Assembly: GCA_037179385.1 (NCBI GenBank)
Contig: CM074185.1
Span: forward strand, 12,222,866 to 12,286,865
Origin: Holothuria scabra
Taxonomy: Eukaryota; Echinodermata; Holothuroidea; Aspidochirotida; Holothuriidae
Length of the DNA stretch: 64,000 nucleotides
Reading direction: 5' to 3'
Shown: positions 35,102 through 45,047 of the stretch, one piece after another
Layout of the letters: every line of letters starts with the position of its first letter
Position numbering within the stretch: position 1 is the first letter of the stretch
Notes under the pieces: model-generated
What the model was told of the DNA's origin: nothing
What the model saw: only the letters and a program-made list of their open reading frames with translations
Database searches by the model: none
Translations under genes and position numbers: made by a program

Positions 35102-35550
35102 CTTTTTTTTTTTTTCTAAAAGTCCCCTCGACTCTCTGGAGAAGAGCCAAGGGGCGAAATCCAAACAATTACTCCCGGATGAGTTCTGTTCCCTTAAGGA
35201 GCTAAACGTCCCAAATGGTCAAGTACACCCTGTAAAGGGCAAACAAATGTGGTCCTGCTCTAGACTGGATGAATAGACCCAGAAGCAACACCTTTTTCTA
35301 AAGTCCTCCCGACCCTCTGGCAAAGGGCCGTTCGGCAAAACCAAACTTGACACTGCTTCCCGAAGAAGCTATTACGTCCACTGAAGGACAACACTTAACG
35401 ACCAACCTCGCGGCCTTCAGACCATTGTCATCACTGGTCTGTCATGTATGGCTCCATTCTTGACTGGATGTAAAGATCAGATACTACATATGATCTTAGC
35501 CAAAAGGCCGAGAAGCGATCTTGGAATCGTTCGGATAACTGTGCTCATCC
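35102..35550 (-). mobile_element. Composite SINE (copies B and C) carrying a U2 snRNA segment
   Basis: From its 5' side on the minus strand it reads: about 31 nt of lead (GATGAGCACAGTTATCCG..), a U2 snRNA-like segment (35519-35473), a body of the 'gttgtccttcagtggacgta' type ending in 'ggactttagaaaaagg', then a second body of the copy-A type ending in a long A tail. The flanking target words CAGTGACCATTCGC occur on both sides (35088-35101 and 35551-35564). The dimer therefore seems to have moved as a unit. Both bodies end in related sequence ('tttggttttcgcc', 'ccagag.gtcg.gg'), suggesting a common tail. Confidence 0.75.
35473..35519 (-). ncRNA. U2 snRNA 5' region (SINE head or pseudogene)
   Basis: On the minus strand ATCGCTTCTCGGCCTTTTGG followed by CTAAGATC exactly matches the highly conserved 5' end of U2 snRNA (stem I). 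TGTAGTATCTG after it matches the branch-site recognition region, with a few changes between and after. Similarity stops after about 47 nt, where SINE sequence begins. The Sm site and 3' stems are absent, so this is not a functional U2 gene. SINEs with snRNA-derived heads are known in some animals. Confidence 0.85.
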
Positions 35551-36284
35551 CAGTGACCATTCGCCGTTCCAATCGGGGTGAACGGCCCCTGTGCACGTGA
35601 TTCTGCTTGCAATAGAGGAACTGTTACAGCTATAGAGAGTGTCGATATCAGTAACTTACCCAAGAAAGAAGCACGGAATTTAATCTCAAGTAGATATACA
35701 GATATAAAATATATTGCACCATTTAGCATATATCTAATAAATTAGAATTACCCTCAATGTTTCTGTGGGTTTTCTGTAAACTGATTTTCCTCTCCATTCT
35801 ACCGATGAATATACCGACCTTACAATATTCAGCCACGCCTATTAATTTTAGACTAGTCAACTATTAGTAAGGGGTTGTTTAGTTTTGAAGCTCATCAAAT
35901 TTCGCCTTTCAACAAACTTGTTACAAGGCGAAATGTGACGAGACCAGACAAACAGTCCTTTAAGTAGTAAACTAGTCCAAAGTTAGGAGGCGTGGTCGTA
36001 TGATGCAACTGTCTGTATAATGTGTTACGAGGCATAAACAGCTCGCCTGGAACATCAGATTGAATCCGCTGACGAGCGACTAGTAAGGACACCCTAACTC
36101 CTGTACGGGTTACACATTCGATCTGTGTTTATCTGTAGGGCCTACATCAAATCACTACACCAACAGCTCACTGATGACGTCACACGGTTAATATACTTAT
36201 GCTTGCAACGTGTTTAACACGTTAGCGAAAGTGCTAATGTTAACTTACATATTTGTGCTTTGAAAGCGCCTGGGTTAGTCACGG
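35551..36284. other. Intergenic, nothing recognised
   Basis: No supported gene. This was probably the original target DNA of the SINE insertions. Confidence 0.4.
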
Positions 36285-36299
36285 ACATCTTTGGCTATC

Positions 36300-36511
36300 G
36301 TCCTGGGCATGACGTTAAACTGCATCCAGGTTGTGGCTTCTGTTCTATTCAGCCAGTCTAGAGCAGGACCACTCAGTGTTTGCCCTTTGGAGGGCGTACT
36401 TGTCCATTTGGGACGTTAAGCTCCTTAAGGGAGCAGAACTCCTCCGGGAGTAATCGTTTGGTTTTCGCCCCTTGGCTCTTCGCCAGAGAGTCGTGGGGAC
36501 TTTTAGAAAAA
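36300..36511 (+). mobile_element. SINE copy D with 15-bp target duplication
   Basis: A full-length-looking 212-bp copy running GTCCTGGGCATGACGTTAAA ... gggacttttagaaaaa. It is bounded by ACATCTTTGGCTATC at 36285-36299 and 36512-36526. It is the cleanest copy for defining family ends. No convincing tRNA-type B box (GGTTCGANNCC) is visible, so the promoter type is open. Confidence 0.9.
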
Positions 36512-36526
36512 ACATCTTTGGCTATC

Positions 36527-37191
36527 ATTACGCCTACGACCCTAAACTCTCCTGTCCACGTACTAGTCTTTTCACGAATCTTCTTCATTTTAAACTCATT
36601 TTCGAAAACCTTATTATACCAAAGTTAGCCTAGTTGTAGCAAGTTACCATTTGTAAAACTTACAAGTTACACGCAGTGCTAGCCTATATCACTGATTTAT
36701 GTGACCACGCTCCGGCAGCGCCGAGACGCTAACCATGATCCCGCCTTCGTACACGACTGTCACGTCCATCTGTCTGTGATCACGCCTATCTTCGTGGCGT
36801 AATGCCATTCGTTTGTTCGAGCTGTGTTTCCAGTCATAACCTATATATATTGCAATTTTATATACTATAATGGATTACTCGTAAACTAAGACAATTTACT
36901 CATAACCTATTCTTATAGGGTAGTAAGATAATCTTTTTATATTGGATTCATAATATAACACATTTATATCACTTTCTATATCATAACCTAAATATATTGG
37001 AAATATGATCAATACATTTTCAATATATAACATAACATAAATATATTTACGTTATAAAATATTGGCAGAAACGGCACCTTGTAATTTACTTTTTCTTTGG
37101 GTTTATGGACAAAATTCACATGCATTTTACAAACCTGTTACAAAATGTTATAGACAATGTAAATAGTCTAAAGGCTGTTATTTTAACCACG
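36527..37191. other. Intergenic, AT-rich
   Basis: 'cataacctaaatatatt'-type phrases recur at 36837-37050 and resemble a decayed AT-rich tandem repeat. No gene recognised. Confidence 0.4.
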
Positions 37192-37250
37192 TATTGGTCT
37201 TCAGTGGACGTAATAGCTTCTTCTGGAAGCATTAAAGTTTGGCTCACGTG
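37192..37250 (+). repeat. Diverged SINE fragment
   Basis: 'cttcagtggacgtaatagct', 'tcttctggaagca' and 'aagtttggct' match the U2-headed SINE body (35292-35400 reversed). The ends are lost. Confidence 0.55.
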
Positions 37251-37325
37251 CATGCTTCTCGAATCCGTACGTCTAGTTTGTACTTTGACCTTAATTAAAT
37301 GTCGACTTCAGATCTAATCCTCATT

Positions 37326-37476
37326 GGCTTTTTTCTACAAGTCCCTTCGACTCTCTGGCGAAGAGCCAAGGGGCGAAAACCAAACATTTACTCCCGAAGG
37401 AGTTCTGCTCCCTTTAGGAGCTAAACGTTCCAAATGGACAAGTAGGCCCTCTAAGGAAAAACATGTGTGGTCCTGC
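37326..37476 (-). mobile_element. SINE copy E, 5'-truncated
   Basis: It contains the 3' part of the copy-A body, with AATCCTCATT duplicated on both sides (about 37316-37325 and 37480-37489). 5' truncation with an intact tail fits target-primed reverse transcription. Confidence 0.8.
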
Positions 37477-37489
37477 TCTAATCCTCATT

Positions 37490-37852
37490 ACTTTTTCAAA
37501 AGTCCTCCGGCCCTCTGGCAAAGAGCCGTTCGGCGAAACCAAACTTGATACTGCTTCCCGAAGAAGCTATACGTCCACTTAAGGACAACACTTGACCAAC
37601 CTCAAGGCCTTCAGACCTTTTTTCTAAAAGTACCCACGACTCTCTGGCGAAGAGCCAAGGGGCGAAAACCAAACATTTACTCCCGGAGGAGTTCTGCTCC
37701 CTTAAGGAGCTAAACGTCCCAAATGGACAAGTACGCCCTCTAAAGGGCAAACATGTGTGGTCCTGCTCTAGTCTGGCTGAATAGAACAGAAGCCACACCC
37801 TGGATGCCACAACCTCAAGGCCTTCAGACCATTTACATTGCAGGTAACTAGA
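37490..37852 (-). mobile_element. SINE copy F (U2-type body), split by copy G
   Basis: The segments 37490-37617 and 37831 onward match the body of copy C ('tcctccggccctctggcaaa', 'gaagaagctatacgtcc', 'aaggccttcagacca'). Copy G lies between them. The U2 head is not visible; the copy appears 5'-truncated near 37852. Confidence 0.7.
37618..37809 (-). mobile_element. SINE copy G nested in copy F, 21-bp target duplication
   Basis: A copy-A-type body with the tail at 37618 and the 5' side at 37809. It is flanked by an exact 21-bp repeat (37597-37617 and 37810-37830; begins CAACCTCAAGG, ends TTCAGACC) that is itself part of copy F. The order of events is therefore clear: F first, then G. Confidence 0.88.
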
Positions 37853-37931
37853 CAATGTGAAAATCCATCAGAAAGTGAGGGAGCCATCATTTTATATAGC
37901 AAGTCTGTCTCAATGTTTCCTTTCTTTTAAG

Positions 37932-38260
37932 GTTTTTTTGCTAGACCCAACTGTAACACCGACATTCCATCATTAAAGATAGCTTGCGACAATGTTAGGT
38001 ATTTGTACGCCAAGAACAAAGTTTGGTTAAGCCATGTGACGGAGAGTAAAGATATAGTAACTGACCTTTCTCCCAATGGTATAACCCCGTTAGTGGTGGT
38101 GGAACACCCTGCAGGGGAAGGAAGCAGGTTCCAAAAAATGCCTCTCAAGCCTTTCGATCAGATCACGTTTGATGATTTCGGGTCTTTTCTTCAAATGTGC
38201 ACTGAAGGTTCGTCGACTACCCATGTGACGTCAGATAGCGCACCGCCTACCATTACTTGA
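37932..38260 (+). CDS. Candidate last exon, protein not recognised
   Basis: A good 3' splice signal (tttcctttcttttaag) ends at 37931. An open frame then runs 109 codons to TGA 38260 with balanced, non-repetitive composition. It begins FFARPNCNTDIPSLKIACDN and includes YLYAKNKVWLSHVTES and PLVVVEHPAGEGSR, ending SDSAPPTIT. No family was recognised. The upstream exon would have to lie beyond the SINE cluster. It could be a genuine terminal exon, a gene relic or chance. Confidence 0.4.
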
Positions 38261-38499
38261 CGCTAACATCGACACGGTTTTGACACTGTATTCGAGTGGA
38301 GTGCCAACATTGTCATATGTCGAAAATTTCAAATGAAATGTCGAGACGGTCCTATTAATGAATGCCCGTGAATGCTCGTCTGTACAATGATTGCCCGAAC
38401 TCTGACAATGAACATCTGCTTCTGAGAATGAGTGACCGTGTAGGATGTTATTGCTTGCCCTTCATTCTCAGTCAGACAGACAGACTGTTTCAGCAAATC

Positions 38500-38895
38500 A
38501 GGGCACAATTTTTAATGCCGGAATTGAACCGTTTAATGCTGGCATTTATTCGATTTAATGCTGACATCAAATCGAATCAAATCAATTCAAAATCAAATCG
38601 ATTTAATGCCAGCATTAAATTGATGTAATGCTGACATTAATTAGATTTAATGTCAGCATTAATTCATTTAATGCTGACATCAAATCGAATCAAAATCAAA
38701 TCGATTTAATGCCAGCATTACATTGATGTAATTCTGACATTAATTCGATTTAATGTCAGCATTAATTCATTTAATGCTGACATCAAATCGAATCAAAATC
38801 AAATCGATTTAATGCCAGCATTACATTGATGTAATGCTGACATTAATTCGATTTAATGTCGGAATTAATTCATTTAATTCTGACATTAAATCGAC
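38500..38895. repeat. Palindromic AT-rich tandem array, period about 103-114 bp
   Basis: About three and a half units are built from TTTAATGCTGACATC, AATCGATTTAATGCCAGCAT and ATTAATTCGATTTAATGTCAG. The words TTAATG(C/T)CAGCATTAA are self-complementary, so each unit can fold. Related words reappear at 39340-39455, on the far side of the 39008-39331 open frame. Confidence 0.85.
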
Positions 38896-39007
38896 CAATT
38901 TGCCATCAATGAACCATTCAAGTTTGCTTTTAAAGGGCGCGCATATATTCGTATGTCTTAAACAAGTTGCTTCGAGATTGTGGACTGAACACATGTAGGC
39001 TACCTAG

Positions 39008-39331
39008 ATACGTCACCCGTACCCTTACCACATACATACCAAGACGGCCACACCACCGGAAAGGGGACAGCTTATCAGAGACTTTGGACGTGAGGTGGAT
39101 TGCTTGGGATACGTAACCACCAATATTGAAGCCAGACAGGTTCTCAATGAGTTTCAAACAAGGTTTTCCAATTTAAGGCAAGACCTTAGATGCGCTATAG
39201 GCGGAAGTCTTAAAGCGCCAACAGAACATTACGAATGGGAGGCACATTTGACGGGCATAGACGTACGAATTTATGCGCGCCCTTTCTATTTACCCTTACT
39301 AAAAGGGTCATTGGTGGCAATCGCCTCCTGA
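39008..39331 (+). CDS. Open frame between palindromic repeats, not recognised
   Basis: A stop-free frame of 108 codons after TAG 39005, ending TGA 39331. It includes IRHPYPYHIHTKTATPPERG, LGYVTTNIEARQVLNEFQTR and EHYEWEAHLTGIDVRIYARP. Composition is protein-like, and no start codon is compelling. It may be an exon of the same unit as 37932-38260, or a relic carried by the flanking repeat. No domain was recognised. Confidence 0.3.
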   Translation: MRHPYPYHIHTKTATPPERGQLIRDFGREVDCLGYVTTNIEARQVLNEFQTRFSNLRQDLRCAIGGSLKAPTEHYEWEAHLTGIDVRIYARPFYLPLLKGSLVAIAS

Positions 39332-39339
39332 TTGACATC

Positions 39340-39455
39340 GGTTAAATGCTAGTATTAAATGTTTAATGCTGACATTAAATCGAATAAATGCTGACTTTAA
39401 ATCGATTTAAAGCTAGGATTGAATGGATTCCATGTCAGCCTTAAATAGGTACCGT
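39340..39455. repeat. Second block of the TTTAATGCTGACATTAAATCG repeat
   Basis: Four diverged words of the array at 38500-38895, separated from it by about 450 bp of non-repeat sequence. It suggests that the two blocks were once continuous or are ends of one element. Confidence 0.7.
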
Positions 39456-39679
39456 TAATTATGTCCCCTGAGGCCAACCATAGTCGTTTGTGTAACAATC
39501 CGAGTATTATGATTGTATTAGCATTACCACCTCTGGCACAGTGCTCGTTCTGTGTTTGTCTTGTTTTCTTGTATTGAATATGCATACAGAGGTACACTCT
39601 TATTGGTTGGGATACTTACTGGTTCAGATGAATTGGAATAAAGTCTGTTGCCTGTCATTGTCGATCGTTGGTTTCGATG

Positions 39680-40235
39680 ATAAGAGAAACCTATGCATTC
39701 ATGATGGCGTGTGTGTGTATGTGTGTATGTGTGTGTGTGTATGTGTGTATGTGTGTGTGTGTGTATGTGTGCGTGTATTTGTGACACTTTGCTTGTTAAC
39801 ACGATATCTCAAGATAGGAATGTCTGGCAGTTTTCAAACTTGGTACATAGATGTGCCATATTAAGAGGAAGAACACTATTGTTTTGGTGGAGGTCAAAGG
39901 TCATGTGGGGTCACTGTGGGCCAAAGTCCAAAATCTTGTTAACACGATATCTCAAGATAGGAAACTTGGATGGATTTCATATTTGGTATGTGGGTGCGTT
40001 ATAGTCAAGACATGGACCCTATTGTTTTTGTCAGAGGTCAAAAGTAATCTAGGGTAACTGGGGGTCAAAGTCTGGAAATCTCGTTTAAACATGATGTCGG
40101 AAGTTAGGAAACTTGGATAGATTTCATATTTGGTTTATGGATGTGCTGTGGTCAGGAAATGGGCCCTATTGTTTTTGGCGGAGGTTCAAAGTCATCTGGG
40201 GTCACACTTTTTTCAAAATATCTGTCTGTCCGTCC
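39680..40235 (-). repeat. (GT)n plus three reversed units of the TGACCT array family
   Basis: (GT)n at 39706-39780 is followed by 'tgtgacactttgcttgttaa', then 'cacgatatctcaagatagga', 'aacttggatggatttcatat' and 'gaggtcaaaggtcatgtggg', repeated about three times with decay. It is the same architecture as 17816-20185 in the opposite orientation, including the (CA)n junction and the 'ttcatgatggcg' block. Confidence 0.8.
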
Positions 40236-40325
40236 GTCCATCCATACATCCATCCGTCCATCCATCCATCCATCCATCCATCCATCCATCCATCCATCCA
40301 TCCATCCATCTATCCATCCATCCAT
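40234..40325. repeat. (CCAT)n microsatellite
   Basis: Tetranucleotide run with a few interruptions (catac, cgtc, ctat). It follows directly on the decayed tandem units. Confidence 0.95.
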
Positions 40326-41232
40326 CTTGTTCTTGTGTGGGGTTGGTGTTGAGGGTGGTTGTGGGTGGGTTGGCGGGTTGTTTGGGTGTTGGGATGGGGT
40401 TGGAGCGTCTTTTTTCGTTTGTTACAGACCTTTTGGATCCTTGTATTGTGTGTAGATGGTTAATGGTTAAAATCTGTGTTTTGGTCCGGTCGGTTTGAGT
40501 TTCTATTTGTCACAACGTGCCCGTTTCAGGTATTGAAACCGACAGAAGTATACATCTTACGTTGGCAACATGTACTTGAGACAGATGGTTAACTTGAGGA
40601 TCTCATTTCCACTAATTCAACTGAGCGCAGGAAATGTACGGCATGACGGAACGGAGGCTGCAACCCTCATCCACCAAGACTTTAAACTGAATATGGAAAA
40701 CTTTGGTTCCTTAGTCAGACAGATATTATGTCCTGATCGGAGATCTGGATTCAGACAAAAATTCACCCGCTCCCCTCGCCTCACGACCCAAGTAGCAAAG
40801 CCCCTGAGAGAAAGCCGACGTACCATACGGACAATGCGGCCCCATGGGCTACTAGTACTAGATTTAAAGATATATAAGACATAAGAATGTTTATTGACCG
40901 CCAAAGAAATTTGGTGCCATTTCATCTCATACAGCATCGGGGAAAAATCTTAAAGCACATTACAGAATTCAAGACGAAAAATGCAAAATACAAACCAAAT
41001 ATCCAAAACTACGAGTAAAAGGAATACACAAACGATCTCACTTCCTTATAAAACTGTTGGCAAGACTTGATCGTTTTGTATAATTAAATGGCCTGAATGT
41101 TATTGCGTAAATGCAATACTAAACCCTCATGTTCGGTGAAACTGACTGGAGGGAATTAAAAGGAATTGTGCTGTACAATCATCCCCATTTTAAGCAAAGA
41201 ACTGGACAGGTGACAGCTGACGGACCTCAGTT
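40326..41232. other. Intergenic, nothing recognised
   Basis: A G/T-rich stretch (40330-40500), then mixed sequence. An open frame at 40570-40884 has no recognisable domain. Confidence 0.4.
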
Positions 41233-41480
41233 ATGGCTGACTTGGTAAGACTATTACTTGACTGTTCGGATTCCTCTGATAGTACCAACTCCTACTATCC
41301 ATCCTCTACAATTCACAGAGCCAGCGGAGCGGGCGAAGTTTTTCCGTTCAGTTCATCGTTACCAAAACACAACGCCTATGCAGGTTACAATTCACGTGAC
41401 TCTTTTTTCAAAGGGGACAACGACCCTACCGCCCTGACATTAGACCTTATGCAAATGATGCTTGATATTAGGGAGTTCAG
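41233..41480 (+). CDS. Possible first coding exon, not recognised
   Basis: The ATG in 'cctcagttatggctgac' has a favourable context (G at +4). About 83 codons of acidic, serine-rich, non-repetitive sequence follow: MADLVRLLLDCSDSSDS, then SGAGEVFPFSSSLPKHNAYA, then TALTLDLMQMMLDIREF. After about 41480 the frame runs into transposon-like DNA (aaggccgtcgccagcggggg, C/CA run). Any real exon must end near there, but no strong GT donor is evident. The product is unknown. Confidence 0.3.
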
Positions 41481-42581
41481 TTTAAGGCCGTCGCCAGCGG
41501 GGGTGTGGGTGTGTATCACCCCACCTCCCCCCCCCCCCCACACACACACACAAACGCACACACCTGTGACCACTATTAATAATGGCGTTATTTGGTTTCT
41601 TTGGTTTCTTTTAAAATCAAGGTACACTACAGATCAATCCCATTCAACTCTGTTAAATATTAAAATCTCAAAATATATTCTTCGGTGCCAAAAATATTTC
41701 AACAAACTCTTCTACTCTCTCACGTGACCATCAAATATTCAAATACGAAAATAGCTGGAGTGCAACAAAAAAGTTCAAACCATTTCCCTATCCTACATGA
41801 CAGTCAAATATCTTCTCGTTCTAATAAAGCTTTGAACACATCGATCGTCTTTCCTTGCGCATACTACCAAATAAAGCGTGCGACATCTTAAAGAGGATCA
41901 TTGAGTTGATATCGAGTGTTTAAGGGTCACTACCACATGACAATGCTTACAGTTAGCATAACAAGTCAATTTTCATACCCAATACTTACGGGAAAAGTTA
42001 AAATTTTGAGTTTTGTTTTGTCCGAATTTGTAACGGTTTTGTGCATTATTTGAAGAAGTGTCTGGTCACGAATTTTTGAAAACCGAACTGGAAAATTTTG
42101 TTGGATTTTACGAACACACTCAATGAGCCTCTTCAAGCCCGTAGCCACTGTAAGATAGTTGAAGAAAAGTTCATCTGGAGTTCACGAAAGAGAACGAAGA
42201 TTTAGGGCCGGTAACCTGTTGTTTAAAATTTACATGATCTTCACGGACGGTAGCTGAACTTCAGTTCAGAAATATGATCCCCCTGAATTTATTGAAGCGA
42301 GTAGACTGAAACATAGCGAGACCGATCCTTTCATAGATTTCATTTCGAACACTTAATACTTCAACATTCTCTCCCGTCCTTGGGTCCGTCTGGCCAAATT
42401 TTACCATTATTCATTTAACAACCACTACCAAATATGATGTTTGCCAGCCTTATCACAAACCACATAAACGCTTGAACATGTAGGAAAGCTAGACTAGGCT
42501 ACTAAGACACTAGAATTCGTCTTAATCCACCTCTTTTTAACGTAAACTATACTTAACAATCTTCCAAACTATACTTTTTGT
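41481..42581. other. Intergenic, transposon-end-like G/C patch then AT-rich DNA
   Basis: 41480-41570 holds 'tttaaggccgtcgccagcgg' followed by C and CA runs, similar to the ends of G/C-edged DNA transposons. No partner end was found. The rest is unremarkable. Confidence 0.4.
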
Positions 42582-42697
42582 ACAACTTCCTACCAAAAAT
42601 CCATATCATATGTATTTTCTTAATTTTCTTTCAACATAGACAACTTCCTACCAAAAATCCATATCATATGTATTTTCTTAATTTTCTTTCAACATAG
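42582..42697. repeat. Perfect tandem duplication, 58 bp x 2
   Basis: Units 42582-42639 and 42640-42697 appear identical (begin 'acaacttcctaccaaaaatc', end 'tttctttcaacatag'). It is a very young local duplication or an assembly feature. Confidence 0.9.
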
Positions 42698-45047
42698 ACT
42701 GCCCAGCACATTAATGATAATGGCCTACATAGGCCTATATACAAACAAGTGCTCCTGCAAACTTTCTGTAACTATATCGTCAGTTACACATGTTAAGGTC
42801 TCACACTCCCAATAATTTCCTCATTGACTTACACACTAAATTGGCTCCTTTTGAGGCCCCTGCAGCCTTGTCAAAGTTCATCGCTATTTCAAGACACCCA
42901 TCACTTGATAGCTGACAAATTTGCCCATCATGGCACTACAAAATTTCTATACCATGACCGTTTAGATTTTGAGCGAGAAGGACTTAAAATTTTTATAGGG
43001 TACATCCACCCCTAGCCTCTTCGCAAAAATGGAAAATCTCCGCCATTTGACAGCAATTTTTTAAACAGTCTAAATCAACATCAATCTAACCCAAATTTTC
43101 AACATCCACACTCTGGCAAGTTTTCTTTCATATTCATGGACTTTCATTACCCAGCTGGCAGCTTATCCTGACAAAATTTGGTGCAAACCAGAATTGTAAG
43201 CACTACTTCTTTGACGGTGTGCACTTGACGCTCTAGAACACTACTCTAATGGAGTAGTGAGATCTTCAAGCTTGGTCACACCGAGGCCTATAAGGATTAA
43301 ATACATCTTCTATCTGCACGTGATTTGGCCTTTTATCTCAGCTCACTGAAATCTAGACTCATCTCGGATAATGTATTTACTAAATCGAGGTTCACTCCCT
43401 CTTGAATAAGACCTGCAATTACTGCTTTTTCCTCCCTCATTCAGTGTTCGCCCAAGACGGATGTGGATAAAGGGCCGCGATACGCGAATACAGGGGGCGG
43501 CAGAGGCCGTGGAGTCGATTTTGAGGTGCAGGAGCTAAACATCCAAGCGGCCCAATACGTCCAATAAAATAAATGCAGTTTAAGGCGGTCCAAAATGCCC
43601 ACAGCAAAAAGCCCCCCTAGCTCCCGCCCCCACCTCCCCCTCCCGCCTGTGTCCGAGGTCCCTGTGTGGTATTAAAGAGTCGTAAGGGACATAGAGAAAG
43701 GGCAGATTTTCTAGAATAGATAGCTTCTAAATGTGAGCATTTATTGGATTGGATGAAATGTTATAAACACTCAGAAAATGATATCGCGGAGAAAGACTGT
43801 ACAAAGTATGACTGAAATCTCCAAGTGAAGTAAGCCCCTAGTACATACAGAGGTGCCCATCTCATATCTACACAAGCATGATTGCAATTCGATACAGCTT
43901 AGATTATTGAAACGTTCTTTGTAGACTTTCCCTTTGAAAGATGTAAATAAAACAAGACGAACGTCTGGACGAGTTGCGGCGCAGACAAGCCAAGTCGTCT
44001 CGTACTATTAAGGTGATTTGACGATTGTTAGCTACTAATAGCTTTTGGACTTTGGGCATGGACTCTACTACTGTAACAAAGAAGTATATTTGCCTTTTTA
44101 AACATATTTGTTGTGTTCAACGTGTTTTCTCTTTATGGACTAGGCCGACTTCATTTTCTGTACAATTCGCACCAACCTATGGTGGCGCTTTGCTTAGAAT
44201 AATCCAAAGATATTATAAACATAGATACCAAACTTAAAATGGCGCGGTGACTCCTCATGAAGGCTGATTCGGAGGGGCGGAAGTGCTGATCAATGTTCAG
44301 TCGTTTTGAAAGCCAACAGTTAATTGATATCTTCCGGTATTACAAATGCGTGTGATTTCAAAACAATGCAGTTCTTGCAAACACCGTTCTTCAATAAATT
44401 TCACTTACATGAAACAGTTTTAGGTTTCCTCGCCGGGTTTCTCACTATGAAAGTTTGAACATTAACGTACAACGACTGGTTTGAAGTTCATTGGCTAACT
44501 AATTGGTCAGTGTTTATGGTGTCTACACAAGCGCACATCTATGCAGGCGTTTACATTCTTACGCGCTTAAAACACAAAATTAACTACTCCGTTCTTTTTC
44601 CAAGCATGCGGAGGTATGCGTCAATTATTCCTGACTTTTTCACATGGAGAAATGCATTGTACGCACACAGAACTCGCTTTGAAAATGCACGCACGCTGAC
44701 ATCTCGTCACAATGGAATTTTCTGTTATGCATGCATCGTTGTGGGCGCGCATCACCGAACAGAACTGTGCGCATGTCAAATGAACACTTCCCCTCTTCGT
44801 TTGAGTTTTCGTGAGGAGTCAGCGCGTCTAATAGTGTAGGGATAGGAGTTTGGTATTTATTTTTCTAATATCTCTGGAATAATCATTTTCTCTCAGAGAG
44901 GATGAATACCACTAAATATCACAGGATGCATGTTAAAAGTATTATGGTCAAGTATGCACCGATTCAAACGTATCGTCAAAAAGTGATTGGTTAGATTTGA
45001 CCATAAATTATTAAATTTTGACCAAAGTTGGAGGTCAATGGCATGGG
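42698..45047. other. Intergenic, no gene recognised
   Basis: About 2.3 kb with short open frames (for example 44510-44839 plus) that lack known domains. A weak member of the GGTGGCGC block occurs near 44175 (ccaacctatggtggcgct). No complete element. Confidence 0.4.

Noticed and set aside
35473..35519. A functional U2 snRNA gene
   Set aside because: Only about 47 nt of U2 are present; the Sm site and 3' stem-loops are missing and SINE sequence follows directly.
39524..39864. Open frames rich in HTHT/VCVC on both strands
   Set aside because: These are translations of the (GT)n/(CA)n run.
40113..40498. Overlapping frames with HPSIHPSI repeats
   Set aside because: These are translations of the (CCAT)n microsatellite.
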